Virus record (IMG/VR): IMGVR_UViG_3300017917_003565
Span: 1-64,000 of that record
DNA length: 64,000 bases
DNA from: a virus
Direction: 5' to 3' (one strand)
Shown here: in pieces, positions 32,144 through 40,751 of the stretch
Layout of the letters: each line of letters begins with the position of its first letter
How positions within the stretch are numbered: position 1 is the first letter of the stretch
The notes under the pieces: generated by a model
The model's database searches: none
What the model was told of the DNA's origin: nothing
Seen by the model: only the letters and a program-made list of their open reading frames with translations
Program-made: the position numbers and the translations under genes

Positions 32144-34465
32144 TCATTCTAAAATGTTGCGCTTGGGGAATACCAAATATTTATCGTACTCATTGGTGTT
32201 AGAGTACATGTCAACTGGTGCTATAAACTGCAGGCTGCCATGATCGAAAATGGTTGCGTTTTCTCCAGTGTAACCACCAGATTCCCAATCAATCACATCG
32301 AGATTGCTGTTGATCCACTGCACTGTCTGTGGAACATCGTTTTGCCATGTCGCTATGCTTGATTTGATGTCAAATGTGGTCAAGGATGGCGGAGTTGGAT
32401 TCCATTGTTGGGTGTCACGGTCCCAGTTCTTGGTCAACAAGTTGTCAAGTTCATATCTATCAACTTCAAAGTCTACTAGATTTAACTGGCTGGTAAACTG
32501 AGTCTGTATGTTATAGGCTATTTGACCGCCAAATCCGGGCTTGGCGTAGGCTATGACCCAGGCTGGAGTAAATCCCAACACAGTGCCATTGGATTGACGC
32601 GACAGCATCCAGCGTGGTAGTACACGACTGACCTGGCCCACTGTGTCAATGACTTGATCGCGCATGTTTTCCAAACTGTTGGGATACACGCTGTCTATTT
32701 CTTGTGGTGTGTTAGCGTCTATAGGAAAGGCCAATGGCACTTCTTTGTCTACACTCTGCCCTTGATTGTTAACTAGATCGTCCTGTATGGCGCTGTAAAC
32801 CACTTCATAGATTACATTGCCTGCATCGTCTACGGCTCGGGCTGTGCGTATTTCTCCCAGTACAAGATTTTTCCAGTAGTGATTCAGATCAAGGCTGGCC
32901 ACATACTCGTCAAGAGTGGCCGCTACCAGGCCATAGGCATGATAATAGATCACGCGGCGAGATACACCAAAGTTAAGATCGTCTCCTCGATAGATCAATT
33001 CTGGAGGAAAGATTGTGGGATCTTGTAACAGGTTAGCCAAGAGATCTCGATCATCTTTAGGAGGCATAGCCTGTATGTATAGATTGTCAAAGGGCTCTTC
33101 ATAGCGTCTGACCACAGTTATGCTGAAAGTCTTGTTTACACTGACCAAACCGTTGATGCTGTAGGCGTTGACAGTGAACACGGCGGTCATATCAAACGTG
33201 GTGGGTTGATCTACGGTGTTGAGGCCCACATCAAACACTGTGGTACCACCATCCAGTGCAAAAGTATCAAAGCTCACACGCCCTGCTATGTTGCCAGATG
33301 GTAAAAGTTGTAATCCTTGCGGTAGTCGGCTGTCACTACCCGACAACAATCGATATTGCAATGGTATGCCGCTGACATTTTGCGCCTCTACATAGAATGT
33401 GCTAGTAGCACCATTGTCGATCAATCCTAGATCCGATGGAGTTAACCAGATCACATCCGAGCTTACAGGTCCTGCTATGGTCAGGCTATACTGATAGATA
33501 TTGCTGATGATGCTGGGGTTGTCCAGTAATCGTATGCGTATACCAAAGTTATAAGTGTCGGATAACACCCCACCGAAAGGAATGAATCCATAGATCCATC
33601 CCGAAAGAGGATCCAAGGTCAACCCCGGAGGCAACGCCGTAGCAGCCACAAACTCAACCGCATCTCCTGTGACATCTAGTCCTTGGAACTGGAATGCATA
33701 AAAGTTGTCACTGCGAGTAGTTCCGATACTGCCCGTTGGGGTGGTTATGATCGGTATCTGGTAAGGCATGATGTCAGCAGTGATAAAAGTATTATCAGCA
33801 GTAACATAAGTGTTGTCCGCAGTCATTGCAGCTCGAGCATAGACCTTGATGTTGAATGTGCGGACATCAGAACTAAATCCGTTGGTGATTGATAGAGTGA
33901 ATGAGTAGGTCACTGACGGAATCGTGGTGCTGGGATTGGGCAACAGATAACCATTAATCACCCCTGTGCTGGATATGGTCAGCCCGGGCGGGAGAGCGCC
34001 CGATACCAAGGTCACGACAATGACAGAGTTGGGATCTGGATCTGAATACTGTACTTGCAAATCAGTGATCTGCTCACCATCAAACGCTGTCAATATAGTG
34101 CCTGCTGATGTGGTCCAAGTCACTAAACTTTGTCCAGTGACTGTGAGAGTAAAAGTTCGATCGGCCAACCCGGTGATCACAGTCACTCCGTTTACCACAG
34201 TCTTGGTATAGGCTCGGACCGCAAACTTGCTAGTGGTATCCAAGACCACATTGGATGGAATACCTTGTATTTCAGTGACAGTAGACTGAGGATTCCCAGC
34301 CAGCATGCCTGCTTGATCTATCTGTATTCCCGGTGGCAGTCGACCGGCTATGAGAGAATAAAAGACCTGGCTGTCCGCTGTGGCTACCAATGGTGTGCTG
34401 TAAAAAACACCTTCGGGTATGGTTGCTAGTGCGCCTGCTGGCGTGACCCAAGTTGGGATTGACAT
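32144..34465 (-). CDS. Putative adhesin with repeated He_PIG/cadherin-like Ig domains
   Basis: 773 residues with at least four domains of the type IPxxxxxxxxxYSLxxGxLPPGIxIDxxGxIxGxP: for example SLIAGRLPPGIQIDQAGMLA, TLVSGALPPGLTISSTGVIN and PPGLTLDPLSGWIYG, the signature of putative Ig (He_PIG) domains. The C-terminal 250 residues have a different, charged composition ending KYLVFPKRNILE. Its stop is one base before the next fibre gene. A host-recognition fibre role is inferred. Confidence 0.8.
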   Translation of the reverse strand: MSIPTWVTPAGALATIPEGVFYSTPLVATADSQVFYSLIAGRLPPGIQIDQAGMLAGNPQSTVTEIQGIPSNVVLDTTSKFAVRAYTKTVVNGVTVITGLADRTFTLTVTGQSLVTWTTSAGTILTAFDGEQITDLQVQYSDPDPNSVIVVTLVSGALPPGLTISSTGVINGYLLPNPSTTIPSVTYSFTLSITNGFSSDVRTFNIKVYARAAMTADNTYVTADNTFITADIMPYQIPIITTPTGSIGTTRSDNFYAFQFQGLDVTGDAVEFVAATALPPGLTLDPLSGWIYGFIPFGGVLSDTYNFGIRIRLLDNPSIISNIYQYSLTIAGPVSSDVIWLTPSDLGLIDNGATSTFYVEAQNVSGIPLQYRLLSGSDSRLPQGLQLLPSGNIAGRVSFDTFALDGGTTVFDVGLNTVDQPTTFDMTAVFTVNAYSINGLVSVNKTFSITVVRRYEEPFDNLYIQAMPPKDDRDLLANLLQDPTIFPPELIYRGDDLNFGVSRRVIYYHAYGLVAATLDEYVASLDLNHYWKNLVLGEIRTARAVDDAGNVIYEVVYSAIQDDLVNNQGQSVDKEVPLAFPIDANTPQEIDSVYPNSLENMRDQVIDTVGQVSRVLPRWMLSRQSNGTVLGFTPAWVIAYAKPGFGGQIAYNIQTQFTSQLNLVDFEVDRYELDNLLTKNWDRDTQQWNPTPPSLTTFDIKSSIATWQNDVPQTVQWINSNLDVIDWESGGYTGENATIFDHGSLQFIAPVDMYSNTNEYDKYLVFPKRNILE

Positions 34466-34466
34466 A

Positions 34467-36527
34467 TCACAATATCACCGCTTCAATAATCTTTTGACCC
34501 GGATCAAGATTGGTTTCTAAAGATTTAGCAAACACTGCCTGTCCATAGGTACGATCCAATCCTATGCTCTTGGCACTACCAGGTATAGAATCCGTGACTA
34601 GACCATCGCCTTTGGTCACTGGTCCCATCACATTGACCTTCACACGCCCACGCAGGGCTACGGGTATACCGTCAGCCCCGGCATTCATTAAGTGTGCTGG
34701 TTTGTCACTGATAACTCCAGCTACTCTAGCATCAGCGAATTCTGTGCAGATGGTTATTTCGGCATCTCCGCCAAATATCACTACCACTCCTGGCGCATAG
34801 GCCTGATCTGGCAGATAGTTTTCTGCAAGGTCTGCATACACCGCACTGGTGGACTGCGCAAACACTGTGTTAAAATAGTTGGTATCACTACCTATGTTAC
34901 CAATGGCATTACCATTGGCATTGATAATGTTGCCCAGAGTCACTGTGCCAGTGCCTACATTGAGATTGCCCACAGTGGCATTGCCTGTGGCAGTGATAGA
35001 TCCGGAGGTTTCTAAGTTGCCCACAGTGGTATTGCCTGTGGCAGTGATAGATCCGGAGGTTTCTAAGTTGCCCACTGTAGCATTACCTGTGGCCGATAGG
35101 ATGGCCGACACTACGTTACCAGTCACTGACAACGAAGTACCAGTCATGATGCCACCCGACACTGATATTGCTGAGACTGCTCCAGTCACCAAAAGATTAC
35201 CAATCACATCTTGACCCAAAGGTGTGAACAAAGCAACAGGAGCGATGCCATTGACATTGACTGATATATTACCGGCACTGCCGCCGATCAATACATTGGA
35301 GTTGCCATTTTGCAAAGTAGATACATTGACATCGGTCAGTAGGCTACCGTTGCCTATGATGTAGTTTCCAATGATGTTGCCTGTGGCCGAAACACGACCT
35401 CCGGTGTTGATATTACCCCCGGTGATGTTGGCAGTGGCAGCCACTGTAACTCCGGTGTAGTTGGCAGCAGAAATGTCACCACCTACATTGACATCCTGTA
35501 TCACGTTTAAGAATCCAGTGGTGCGTATGTTGCCTGTGGCCGAAATCTGGCCACCAGTGATGATATTGCCGCCGGTGATGTTGCCAATAGCCACCACTCG
35601 AGCCAAACTGTTGATGTTGTTGCCTACCACATTGCCAGCAGCATAGACAATATCATTGGAGTTGACATTGCCAGCTACCACGTTGGCGGTAGTGAACACA
35701 AACCCTGTGGTTCGCAGATTGCCAGCGTCTACGTTGCCTGTGGCGCTGACTGCGCCCAGGATGTTGAGAACATTGGGTCCACTGTTGTCAAATACCAGAC
35801 CTGCGGTAGCAGCCACGTTGCCGGCTCCATCATTGAATACCACTGCACCACCAGGCCCAGGAATGTTGGTGATGTTGGCCACGATGTTGCCAGTGAAGTT
35901 ACCAACAAAAAATCCTGCAGTCACGATGTTGCCCGTGGCACTGACTGTGCCGACGGTATCTATGTTGGCACCATTGACATTGCCGGCTGAGATATTGCCG
36001 TTGGTAGAGATGGTGTTACTGCCAAACGAGGACAACAATGTGACTACGTTGGCATCAGTATAAGTAGCCGGTAACCCTGTGAGTTGGCTACCGTTGCCCA
36101 AGATATAGTCTCCGGTGACGTTGCCGGTGGCTGATACTACACCATCCACATACTGTCCAGTAGTACTCACCACTACCACGTTGCTTAGTCCGCCCACACT
36201 CATGGTAATAGGAGCACCAAGGTCATCAATGCTGACGTTGCTAGTACCCAATGATATACTGGTAACCGAGATGTTACCAGTCTGGGCCAGTTGCCCCCAG
36301 ATCACTGTGCTGCCGTCATAGTCAGCAAAACAATAGTAAAAAAAGCTGGAATCATAGGCATACATACCGGCGGTGTCACCAAAAGTACCCACTAACGAAA
36401 TCGGGGGATCTGTTTGTACACGGCTGTAGAGCTCGCTGAAGTTGCTGTTGCAATAGTTAAATGCAGTGGCTAGGGGTGTTCCGTCACCGGAATTTTGTGG
36501 TGTGGTTACGATGGTAAGTTGAGCCAT
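34467..36527 (-). CDS. Tail fibre with ATGNVTGGN repeats and conserved C-terminal domain
   Basis: 686 residues. N-terminal AQLTIVTTPQNSGDGTPLAT is a virion-attachment module. The centre consists of degenerate ATGNVTGGN repeats with GNGSQLTGL modules and a 51-bp tandem duplication at 34968-35069. The end, VYADLAENYLPDQAYAPGVV then IFGGDAEITICTEFADARVA and ALRGRVKVNVMG, resembles a C-terminal folding/assembly domain of phage fibres. TAAATA (36549-36554) and AGAGGA lie upstream. Confidence 0.88.
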   Translation of the reverse strand: MAQLTIVTTPQNSGDGTPLATAFNYCNSNFSELYSRVQTDPPISLVGTFGDTAGMYAYDSSFFYYCFADYDGSTVIWGQLAQTGNISVTSISLGTSNVSIDDLGAPITMSVGGLSNVVVVSTTGQYVDGVVSATGNVTGDYILGNGSQLTGLPATYTDANVVTLLSSFGSNTISTNGNISAGNVNGANIDTVGTVSATGNIVTAGFFVGNFTGNIVANITNIPGPGGAVVFNDGAGNVAATAGLVFDNSGPNVLNILGAVSATGNVDAGNLRTTGFVFTTANVVAGNVNSNDIVYAAGNVVGNNINSLARVVAIGNITGGNIITGGQISATGNIRTTGFLNVIQDVNVGGDISAANYTGVTVAATANITGGNINTGGRVSATGNIIGNYIIGNGSLLTDVNVSTLQNGNSNVLIGGSAGNISVNVNGIAPVALFTPLGQDVIGNLLVTGAVSAISVSGGIMTGTSLSVTGNVVSAILSATGNATVGNLETSGSITATGNTTVGNLETSGSITATGNATVGNLNVGTGTVTLGNIINANGNAIGNIGSDTNYFNTVFAQSTSAVYADLAENYLPDQAYAPGVVVIFGGDAEITICTEFADARVAGVISDKPAHLMNAGADGIPVALRGRVKVNVMGPVTKGDGLVTDSIPGSAKSIGLDRTYGQAVFAKSLETNLDPGQKIIEAVIL
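34968..35069. repeat. 51-bp tandem repeat in fibre gene
   Basis: Two copies, nearly identical at base level, encode GNLETSGSITATGNTTV (17 residues). A third diverged copy starts at 35070. DNA-level identity points to recent slippage or recombination. Confidence 0.8.
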
Positions 36528-36548
36528 AGATCTATATCCTCTGGTATG

Positions 36549-36554
36549 TATTTA
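36549..36554 (-). promoter_or_regulatory. Late-type TAAATA box
   Basis: TGGTAAATACATACC on the minus strand, 21 nt upstream of the fibre start at 36527, followed by AGAGGA. Confidence 0.55.
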
Positions 36555-36583
36555 CCAGAACCCTGGTTCAGGGAGATAACCGC

Positions 36584-36910
36584 TCAGTAAGGGCTAAAAC
36601 TTGATCCGCAACCGCAGGTGGTCTGCGCAGAGGGATTTCGTATGGTAAAACTGCTACCGTATTGGTCTTCTCGGTAGTCTACTTCAGCGCCTTGCAAATA
36701 GCCGCCGCTCATGGAATCTACCAATATTTTAACACCCGAGACTTCGAGATCCCAGTCGTCTTCGTTTTGTTGCTCGTCCAAGGTGAATCCATACTGAAAA
36801 CCGGAACAACCACCACCCTGCACGAACACGCGAAGTTTGAGCTCAGGGTTGTTTTCTTCTGCTAGGATGTCTTGCAGTTTGGCCACTGCGGATTCAGTCA
36901 CAGTGATCAT
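36584..36910 (-). CDS. erpA: ErpA-type iron-sulfur cluster A-type carrier
   Basis: 108 residues from ATG 36910 ([20 protein letters not shown]); an in-frame ATG at 36934 is less likely. [20 protein letters not shown] gives the first Cys, and the C-terminus TTCGCGSSF the other two. NPELKLRVF and [16 protein letters not shown] follow E. coli ErpA closely. It would hand [Fe-S] clusters to apoproteins. Its ATG overlaps the SOD stop by 4 bp, so they form one unit. Confidence 0.93.
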   Translation of the reverse strand: MITVTESAVAKLQDILAEENNPELKLRVFVQGGGCSGFQYGFTLDEQQNEDDWDLEVSGVKILVDSMSGGYLQGAEVDYREDQYGSSFTIRNPSAQTTCGCGSSFSPY

Positions 36911-37467
36911 AGCCGCTCGTTGCAAACATCCCAATCAATGATTTTCCAGATGTTATCTAGGTAACGTTCTTTGTCGCTTTGATAATCTAGGGCCCAGGCA
37001 TGTTCCCACCAATCAATAAGCACGCATATATCTGTACGCACAGCATGGTTGCGTATAGTCTTGATTTCGCCCGTGGTCGAAAGATACACCCAACCTGACC
37101 CTTGGATCTTCATGGCCACATCCTTTATGGCTTCTTTGAAATCTTCATAGGTCTTGAATTTGCTTTCAATCAGTTCCAGCACAGCACCACGAGGTTTGTT
37201 AGCACCTTTTGGCGGTTTGAGCTGTGGGAAAAACTTGTTGTGCAAGAAACTGCCAGCGCGATTAAAATCAGGATCTCCTTCACCACTGTTGTATCTTTTT
37301 GCATAGCCCTTGGCCAAATGATCATAGTGATAGTCCATGGTTTCTTTTGACATCACAGGATATAGATCACCGGGTCCGTAGGGCAAAGGTGTGGTTTCCA
37401 GCTTGGCCGGACGAGTGGTAGCTTCTAAGAGATCGATATGTTCTCGCAGATGTGGTAAAAAATCCAT
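36907..37467 (-). CDS. Iron/manganese superoxide dismutase
   Basis: 186 residues. The four metal ligands are in place: [16 protein letters not shown] (His), [14 protein letters not shown] (His), and [15 protein letters not shown] (Asp and His). [11 protein letters not shown] and [18 protein letters not shown] match the family end. The tripeptide WEH and preceding residues do not settle Fe versus Mn. No signal peptide, so cytoplasmic. Co-translated with erpA downstream and with the small structural gene upstream (TAATG). Confidence 0.92.
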   Translation of the reverse strand: MDFLPHLREHIDLLEATTRPAKLETTPLPYGPGDLYPVMSKETMDYHYDHLAKGYAKRYNSGEGDPDFNRAGSFLHNKFFPQLKPPKGANKPRGAVLELIESKFKTYEDFKEAIKDVAMKIQGSGWVYLSTTGEIKTIRNHAVRTDICVLIDWWEHAWALDYQSDKERYLDNIWKIIDWDVCNERL

Positions 37468-37895
37468 TAGGTTTGCCTCACTACTAATCCACCGGAGTTG
37501 TTGTAATACACCTGTCCTATAGACACACCGCCTGCAGCGGCGGTGGAATCATTGCTGAAAGGTCCTGCAAAAGAGAATCCTGTACCTGTTTCAAAGTTGG
37601 CCACTGTATTGGCCACTGAGTCCAGAGCGGCCTGGACATTGGATACTGCTGTGGGCCAATCTCCTGGGTTGGTTTCGGTATAGCTTACAGTATTGGCGCT
37701 TACGTTTCCGCCAAAACTCACTGCTACTCCGTTGGCATAACGATAGCCATCAGTTAAAATATTGGCAGTGTTGATATTGCCACTGATGGTGATGGTGTTA
37801 AAACTTACTGCATCAAGGTCAGCATCACCAATACTACCTTCTAAGGGGTTTTTGATCGAACGGGCTTTGCCGTCGTTGCCTTTTACAAATCCCAT
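37467..37895 (-). CDS. Small phage structural-type protein
   Basis: 142 residues from ATG 37895 (MGFVKGNDGKARSIKNPLEG), chosen because TAAATA and AAGGATAT precede it; an in-frame ATG at 37952 overlaps infA further. Beta-rich, with TISGNINTANILTDGYRYAN reminiscent of the fibre repeats. The end GPFSNDSTAAAGGVSIGQVY then YNNSGGLVVRQT looks like a tail-tip segment. The late promoter suggests a virion protein. Confidence 0.7.
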   Translation of the reverse strand: MGFVKGNDGKARSIKNPLEGSIGDADLDAVSFNTITISGNINTANILTDGYRYANGVAVSFGGNVSANTVSYTETNPGDWPTAVSNVQAALDSVANTVANFETGTGFSFAGPFSNDSTAAAGGVSIGQVYYNNSGGLVVRQT

Positions 37896-37911
37896 AAAAT
37901 ATCCTTTATGG

Positions 37912-37917
37912 TATTTA
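37912..37917 (-). promoter_or_regulatory. Late-type TAAATA box
   Basis: CCGATAAATACCATAAAGGAT on the minus strand, 16 nt upstream of the ATG at 37895. It overlaps the stop codon region of infA. Confidence 0.55.
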
Positions 37918-38133
37918 TCGGCGCCGGGTAATACGTCCGCGGGTGAGATCATACGGGCTGAACTCGATTTCTACAACATCGCCCAACAACACTCGTATAT
38001 GATTCATGCGCATGCGGCCAGAAAGGCTGGCTAAAACGGGTTTTTCAAACTGTTCAAGTTGCACACGGTACATGGTATTTGGTAACACGTCTGACACGAC
38101 GCCTTCCATTTTGATCACATCATCTTTGCTCAA
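37915..38133 (-). CDS. infA: Translation initiation factor IF-1
   Basis: 72 residues, the exact E. coli IF-1 length. The sequence SKDDVIKMEGVVSDVLPNTM then YRVQLEQ, SGRMRMNHIRVLLGDVVEIE and FSPYDLTRGRITRRR follows the S1/OB-fold IF-1 almost end to end. The start codon is TTG; an in-frame TAA lies 12 bases before it, so no other start exists. The nearest GAGGAG is 13 nt away and belongs to the previous gene end, so initiation may be inefficient or coupled. It could act at the ribosomal A site to bias initiation in infected cells. Confidence 0.92.
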   Translation of the reverse strand: MSKDDVIKMEGVVSDVLPNTMYRVQLEQFEKPVLASLSGRMRMNHIRVLLGDVVEIEFSPYDLTRGRITRRR

Positions 38134-38142
38134 AGTATTGTA

Positions 38143-38547
38143 TTATCTCCTCATTTTACTTATATCTTGAGCTTCTTGATCAGAAAAGATTGGCACAGCA
38201 TTTGATTTGTGCATGGTACCAATGCCTTTGATTTTAGTACCGGTATAGACCTTGTCTGCAGGACGAGCCGCTACTGCACCTGGAGTATCTGGAATACTGG
38301 GAATATGTTGCTGAGGCTCACGCCCAGGCGGATACTGCGGGCTCAAACGCACGATTTTGGTCACAGCAGGTCTTGCTTTGTTTGATGAAAAATGTGGAGC
38401 CAGATCGGCCCATTCACGTTGGTGTTGTTCCCATTGGGCCTGTAGATCACGTGCCTTTCTTGCGGCATCAGCCGACGCATACTTGCGGCGTTTTGATTTT
38501 ACCTTGCCTGTGGTTGTTAACCAAGGGCCTTCGAGATGCATGGTCAT
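38143..38547 (-). CDS. Basic phage protein, unknown
   Basis: 134 residues: MTMHLEGPWLTTTGKVKSKR, then YASADAARKARDLQAQWEQH, then a Pro-rich middle and a final IFSDQEAQDISKMRR. The MHLEGPWLTTTGK opening with a basic helix looks like a conserved phage type, but I cannot name a family. The start may be MTM or the second Met (38541). Confidence 0.65.
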   Translation of the reverse strand: MTMHLEGPWLTTTGKVKSKRRKYASADAARKARDLQAQWEQHQREWADLAPHFSSNKARPAVTKIVRLSPQYPPGREPQQHIPSIPDTPGAVAARPADKVYTGTKIKGIGTMHKSNAVPIFSDQEAQDISKMRR

Positions 38548-38548
38548 G

Positions 38549-38650
38549 TTATACGCTACCCATCATGTTGCCAATAAAAAAACATACTACGCCAACCAAT
38601 GCTATAAAACCCCACTTGATATATACCCATTTGGATTTGATATCTACCAT
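38549..38650 (-). CDS. 33-residue single-pass membrane peptide
   Basis: MVDIKSKWVYIKWGFIALVG then VVCFFIGNMMGSV. One transmembrane helix with a basic N-terminus. A strong AAGGAG lies 7 nt before the ATG, and the gene exactly fills the gap between two genes. It resembles other small phage membrane peptides; function unknown. Confidence 0.6.
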   Translation of the reverse strand: MVDIKSKWVYIKWGFIALVGVVCFFIGNMMGSV

Positions 38651-38669
38651 ATTTTTCTCCTTTTGATTT

Positions 38670-38903
38670 TTATTGTGGTTGTTGCAGTTGTTCCCACATG
38701 TATTCCGAATCTTTGATCCAGGCTTCGGTAGAAATCCAACCTTTGCTTATGGCCAACTGAACAATCTTTTGCACATCAGCAGGGCACGATGATTCAATGG
38801 TGATGGCCGCACGTGGGTAATAGGCAAACCCTGAAACGATACAAAAGTCTTCGTCTTTGGCTGTTAGTCTACGCAACTGCGGATTGTCATATCTCAAGTT
38901 CAA
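38670..38903 (-). CDS. Small early phage protein (TTG start)
   Basis: 77 residues starting LRYDNPQLRRLTAKDEDFC with TTG as start codon, supported by TAGGAG 7 nt upstream. Middle segment CIVSGFAYYPRAAITIESSC, end WIKDSEYMWEQLQQPQ. It has its own sigma70 promoter (38932-38960). Unknown function. Confidence 0.7.
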   Translation of the reverse strand: MNLRYDNPQLRRLTAKDEDFCIVSGFAYYPRAAITIESSCPADVQKIVQLAISKGWISTEAWIKDSEYMWEQLQQPQ

Positions 38904-38931
38904 AATAAAACTCCTATTTTACTATACCAAT

Positions 38932-38960
38932 ATTATAGCACGATAGGAGTTTTTGGTCAA
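38932..38960 (-). promoter_or_regulatory. Sigma70-type early promoter
   Basis: GGTTGACC, 17 nt, TATAAT. The -35 box is TTGACC (38955-38960), the -10 is TATAAT (38932-38937). It drives the 38903 gene. Confidence 0.75.
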
Positions 38961-38965
38961 CCATA

Positions 38966-39280
38966 TTATTTGAACAGTATCATGGCCATGATCACGGCCT
39001 GTAGTATAAACCCAAGCCCAATAGTGATGACATTCAGCATGTCTTTGAGCACTACGGCCCGGAAAAACAACAGGATTAGGCCAGTCCACATGAACAACAC
39101 AATGTCCAGATTGGGTACCGTGTCGCTAAGTCCAGTCAACAGTGCAAGAAGCGTGGGCACGGTGGCACAGTGTATGACCACCACGGCCAACCAGCCCAGG
39201 GTTTCAGCACTTACTTTGGGCAAGTGTTGTTCTAACCAAGTTCTTGCAGATTTCAAATAAGCGTCTAATTTTTCGATCAT
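38966..39280 (-). CDS. Membrane protein, unknown
   Basis: 104 residues with about three transmembrane helices (GWLAVVVIHCATVPTLLALL, DIVLFMWTGLILLFFRAVVL, VITIGLGFILQAVIMAMILF). Short amphipathic N-terminus (LDAYLKSARTWLEQHLPKVS). Overlaps the SleB gene by 4 bp, so they are co-translated, perhaps in envelope disruption. No family recognised. Confidence 0.7.
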   Translation of the reverse strand: MIEKLDAYLKSARTWLEQHLPKVSAETLGWLAVVVIHCATVPTLLALLTGLSDTVPNLDIVLFMWTGLILLFFRAVVLKDMLNVITIGLGFILQAVIMAMILFK

Positions 39281-39837
39281 AGTTTTTCCGCATAAAAGAT
39301 GTGTCTCCCAAACTTGGCCACTTGAGGTTTACCCCATTGTGGTTTTATATAATCCGCATGGAAATACAGCGCATTCTTCACGCTGGGCAAGCGGAAGCCC
39401 TCTAGCAGGACTTTTTTGGCCACTTCTTCGGCTTCGCGCCAGTGAGCTGCATAAATGGGCCGGACACGGCTGGTGCCATCACAGAACCATGAGAACTGGC
39501 AGACCACTCGATCATAGACCACATTTTTTTGATACACAACGCCGCAGATGTCCGGAGCAAATCTGCCAGACTCCACGCGATTGATAGTGACCTGGGCCAC
39601 GGCTACTTTGCCTTCAAAGGGCTCAGTGGCGGCTTCCCAGTAGATGTTGCGTGTCAAACAGTCCAGTTGTTTGGTACGATCTGCCACGCTGATGAACCCT
39701 TGACGGGCGGCTTCATTGGTGCTTTTGAGGGCATCCAGTTTGGAATCAGTCACAGCGGTCACTGCGATGATCACGGCCAAGAAGCTGGCCAGTTTTACTG
39801 CTATGCTACCTAGATTGGACTTTGAAGAGATCTTCAA
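39277..39837 (-). CDS. SleB/CwlJ-type cell-wall hydrolase (Hydrolase_2)
   Basis: 186 residues from TTG at 39837, where AAGGAG lies 6 nt upstream; a longer ATG reading from 39894 has no such site. An N-terminal anchor segment (NLGSIAVKLASFLAVIIAVT) is followed by the catalytic-domain pattern CLTRNIYWEAATEPFEGKVA, VAQVTINRVESGRF and VVCQFSWFCDG. It would act on peptidoglycan from the membrane. Other TTG starts nearby (IF-1, 38903) support the choice. Confidence 0.88.
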   Translation of the reverse strand: MKISSKSNLGSIAVKLASFLAVIIAVTAVTDSKLDALKSTNEAARQGFISVADRTKQLDCLTRNIYWEAATEPFEGKVAVAQVTINRVESGRFAPDICGVVYQKNVVYDRVVCQFSWFCDGTSRVRPIYAAHWREAEEVAKKVLLEGFRLPSVKNALYFHADYIKPQWGKPQVAKFGRHIFYAEKL

Positions 39838-39868
39838 TGTTTTCTCCTTCGGGCTCAAGTGGGCCGTT

Positions 39869-40189
39869 TCACCGGAGGTCCAGGATGGACACATTGACAG
39901 AAGCGTGGGCTAAAGAAAAGACCTCGGGCCTTCTTTGGCATACTGTCCTGGCGCGGTTTTGTCTTTCCCCGGGCCTGTACCATTTGTCAATGAAGAGGAT
40001 TTCCGAAGTCCTCTTGTAAAAGTGACCAGCTTCCCGGCACTGGTCGATCCGTTTTGGAGTAGATCTAGATTGTAATCTTCCGCTGATCGAATCAACGACA
40101 GCCGGATTGTTTTTTCTACTCTCTAAAATACTTAGTTTGTCATGAAAATCAGGCTCAAATAACCATGATTTTTCCAGCGTTTTTACCAT
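39869..40189 (-). CDS. Doubtful ORF over a structured leader region
   Basis: An ORF of 106 codons with its own sigma70 promoter (40201-40230) and ATG at 40189. The first half looks protein-like (MVKTLEKSWLFEPDFHDKLS), but the second half uses AGG/CGG arginines rare in neighbours and has an unlikely composition. The region also folds into strong hairpins (AAGAGGA...TCCTCTT). It may be a real small gene, a gene with a frame change, or an RNA leader before sleB. Confidence 0.35.
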   Translation of the reverse strand: MVKTLEKSWLFEPDFHDKLSILESRKNNPAVVDSISGRLQSRSTPKRIDQCREAGHFYKRTSEILFIDKWYRPGERQNRARTVCQRRPEVFSLAHASVNVSILDLR

Positions 40190-40200
40190 AATATACAGCT

Positions 40201-40230
40201 ATTATAGCGCATCGCCGGTACGGTTGTCAA
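40201..40230 (-). promoter_or_regulatory. Sigma70-type promoter
   Basis: TTGACA (40225-40230), 18 nt, TATAAT (40201-40206), then 11 nt to an ATG. It drives the 350-nt region before sleB. Confidence 0.75.
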
Positions 40231-40751
40231 TCCACATTGGGCGGAGGCATGGCCTTTAGTTTATCCCACACTGATTGTTTTTCTTTGATGTGTTTTTCCA
40301 AAGCTCGATAGCGATCACCCAGTTCTCGCAGTTCCTGCCATTCAGATTCCAGAGCTGGATTTACGGTCAACAGATTCAATCTTTCTCGAATTTCGCGTAT
40401 GGAGCCCATGAGACTTTCGCCATTGATTTCGATGTCAGCATCTTCACCGTTGACTTGTAGTTTGGCACCGGTGGGATTGCTGGTAATCCAGGGAGCCACG
40501 GTAGCTGTCCCTGTGTTGGTCCAAACATTGGGATAAGCATACCCGTTGGTCCCACTGACGTTATTGATCGCAGTAAGATCGCTGATGGTCAGAGTGGGCA
40601 CCGTGCCGCTGGCAGTGTAATAATCACCATCACCACTGTAGGAACCAATATGGCTGAAATCGAGCGTGATGCTGTTATTGTCATTGATGATGATGCTGTC
40701 ATCCATGGTTTGAGAGGCTGTGCCCGGAGGCACATTTATTGTAAGTGACAT
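40227..40751 (-). CDS. Phage structural-type protein
   Basis: 174 residues. N-terminal beta-rich part (MSLTINVPPGTASQTMDDSI), then KLQVNGEDADIEINGESLMG and a helical end (IREIRERLNLLTVNPALESE then WQELRELGDRYRALEKHIKE). The GEDADIEINGESLMGSI block with the following coiled coil is a layout I associate with conserved phage structural proteins. It is coupled to serC by TAATG. Confidence 0.7.
   Translation of the reverse strand: MSLTINVPPGTASQTMDDSIIINDNNSITLDFSHIGSYSGDGDYYTASGTVPTLTISDLTAINNVSGTNGYAYPNVWTNTGTATVAPWITSNPTGAKLQVNGEDADIEINGESLMGSIREIRERLNLLTVNPALESEWQELRELGDRYRALEKHIKEKQSVWDKLKAMPPPNVD

Noticed and set aside
30742-36527. CRISPR-like array in the repeated fibre regions
   Set aside because: The repeats are coding, in frame and degenerate, with no conserved direct repeat plus unique spacer.
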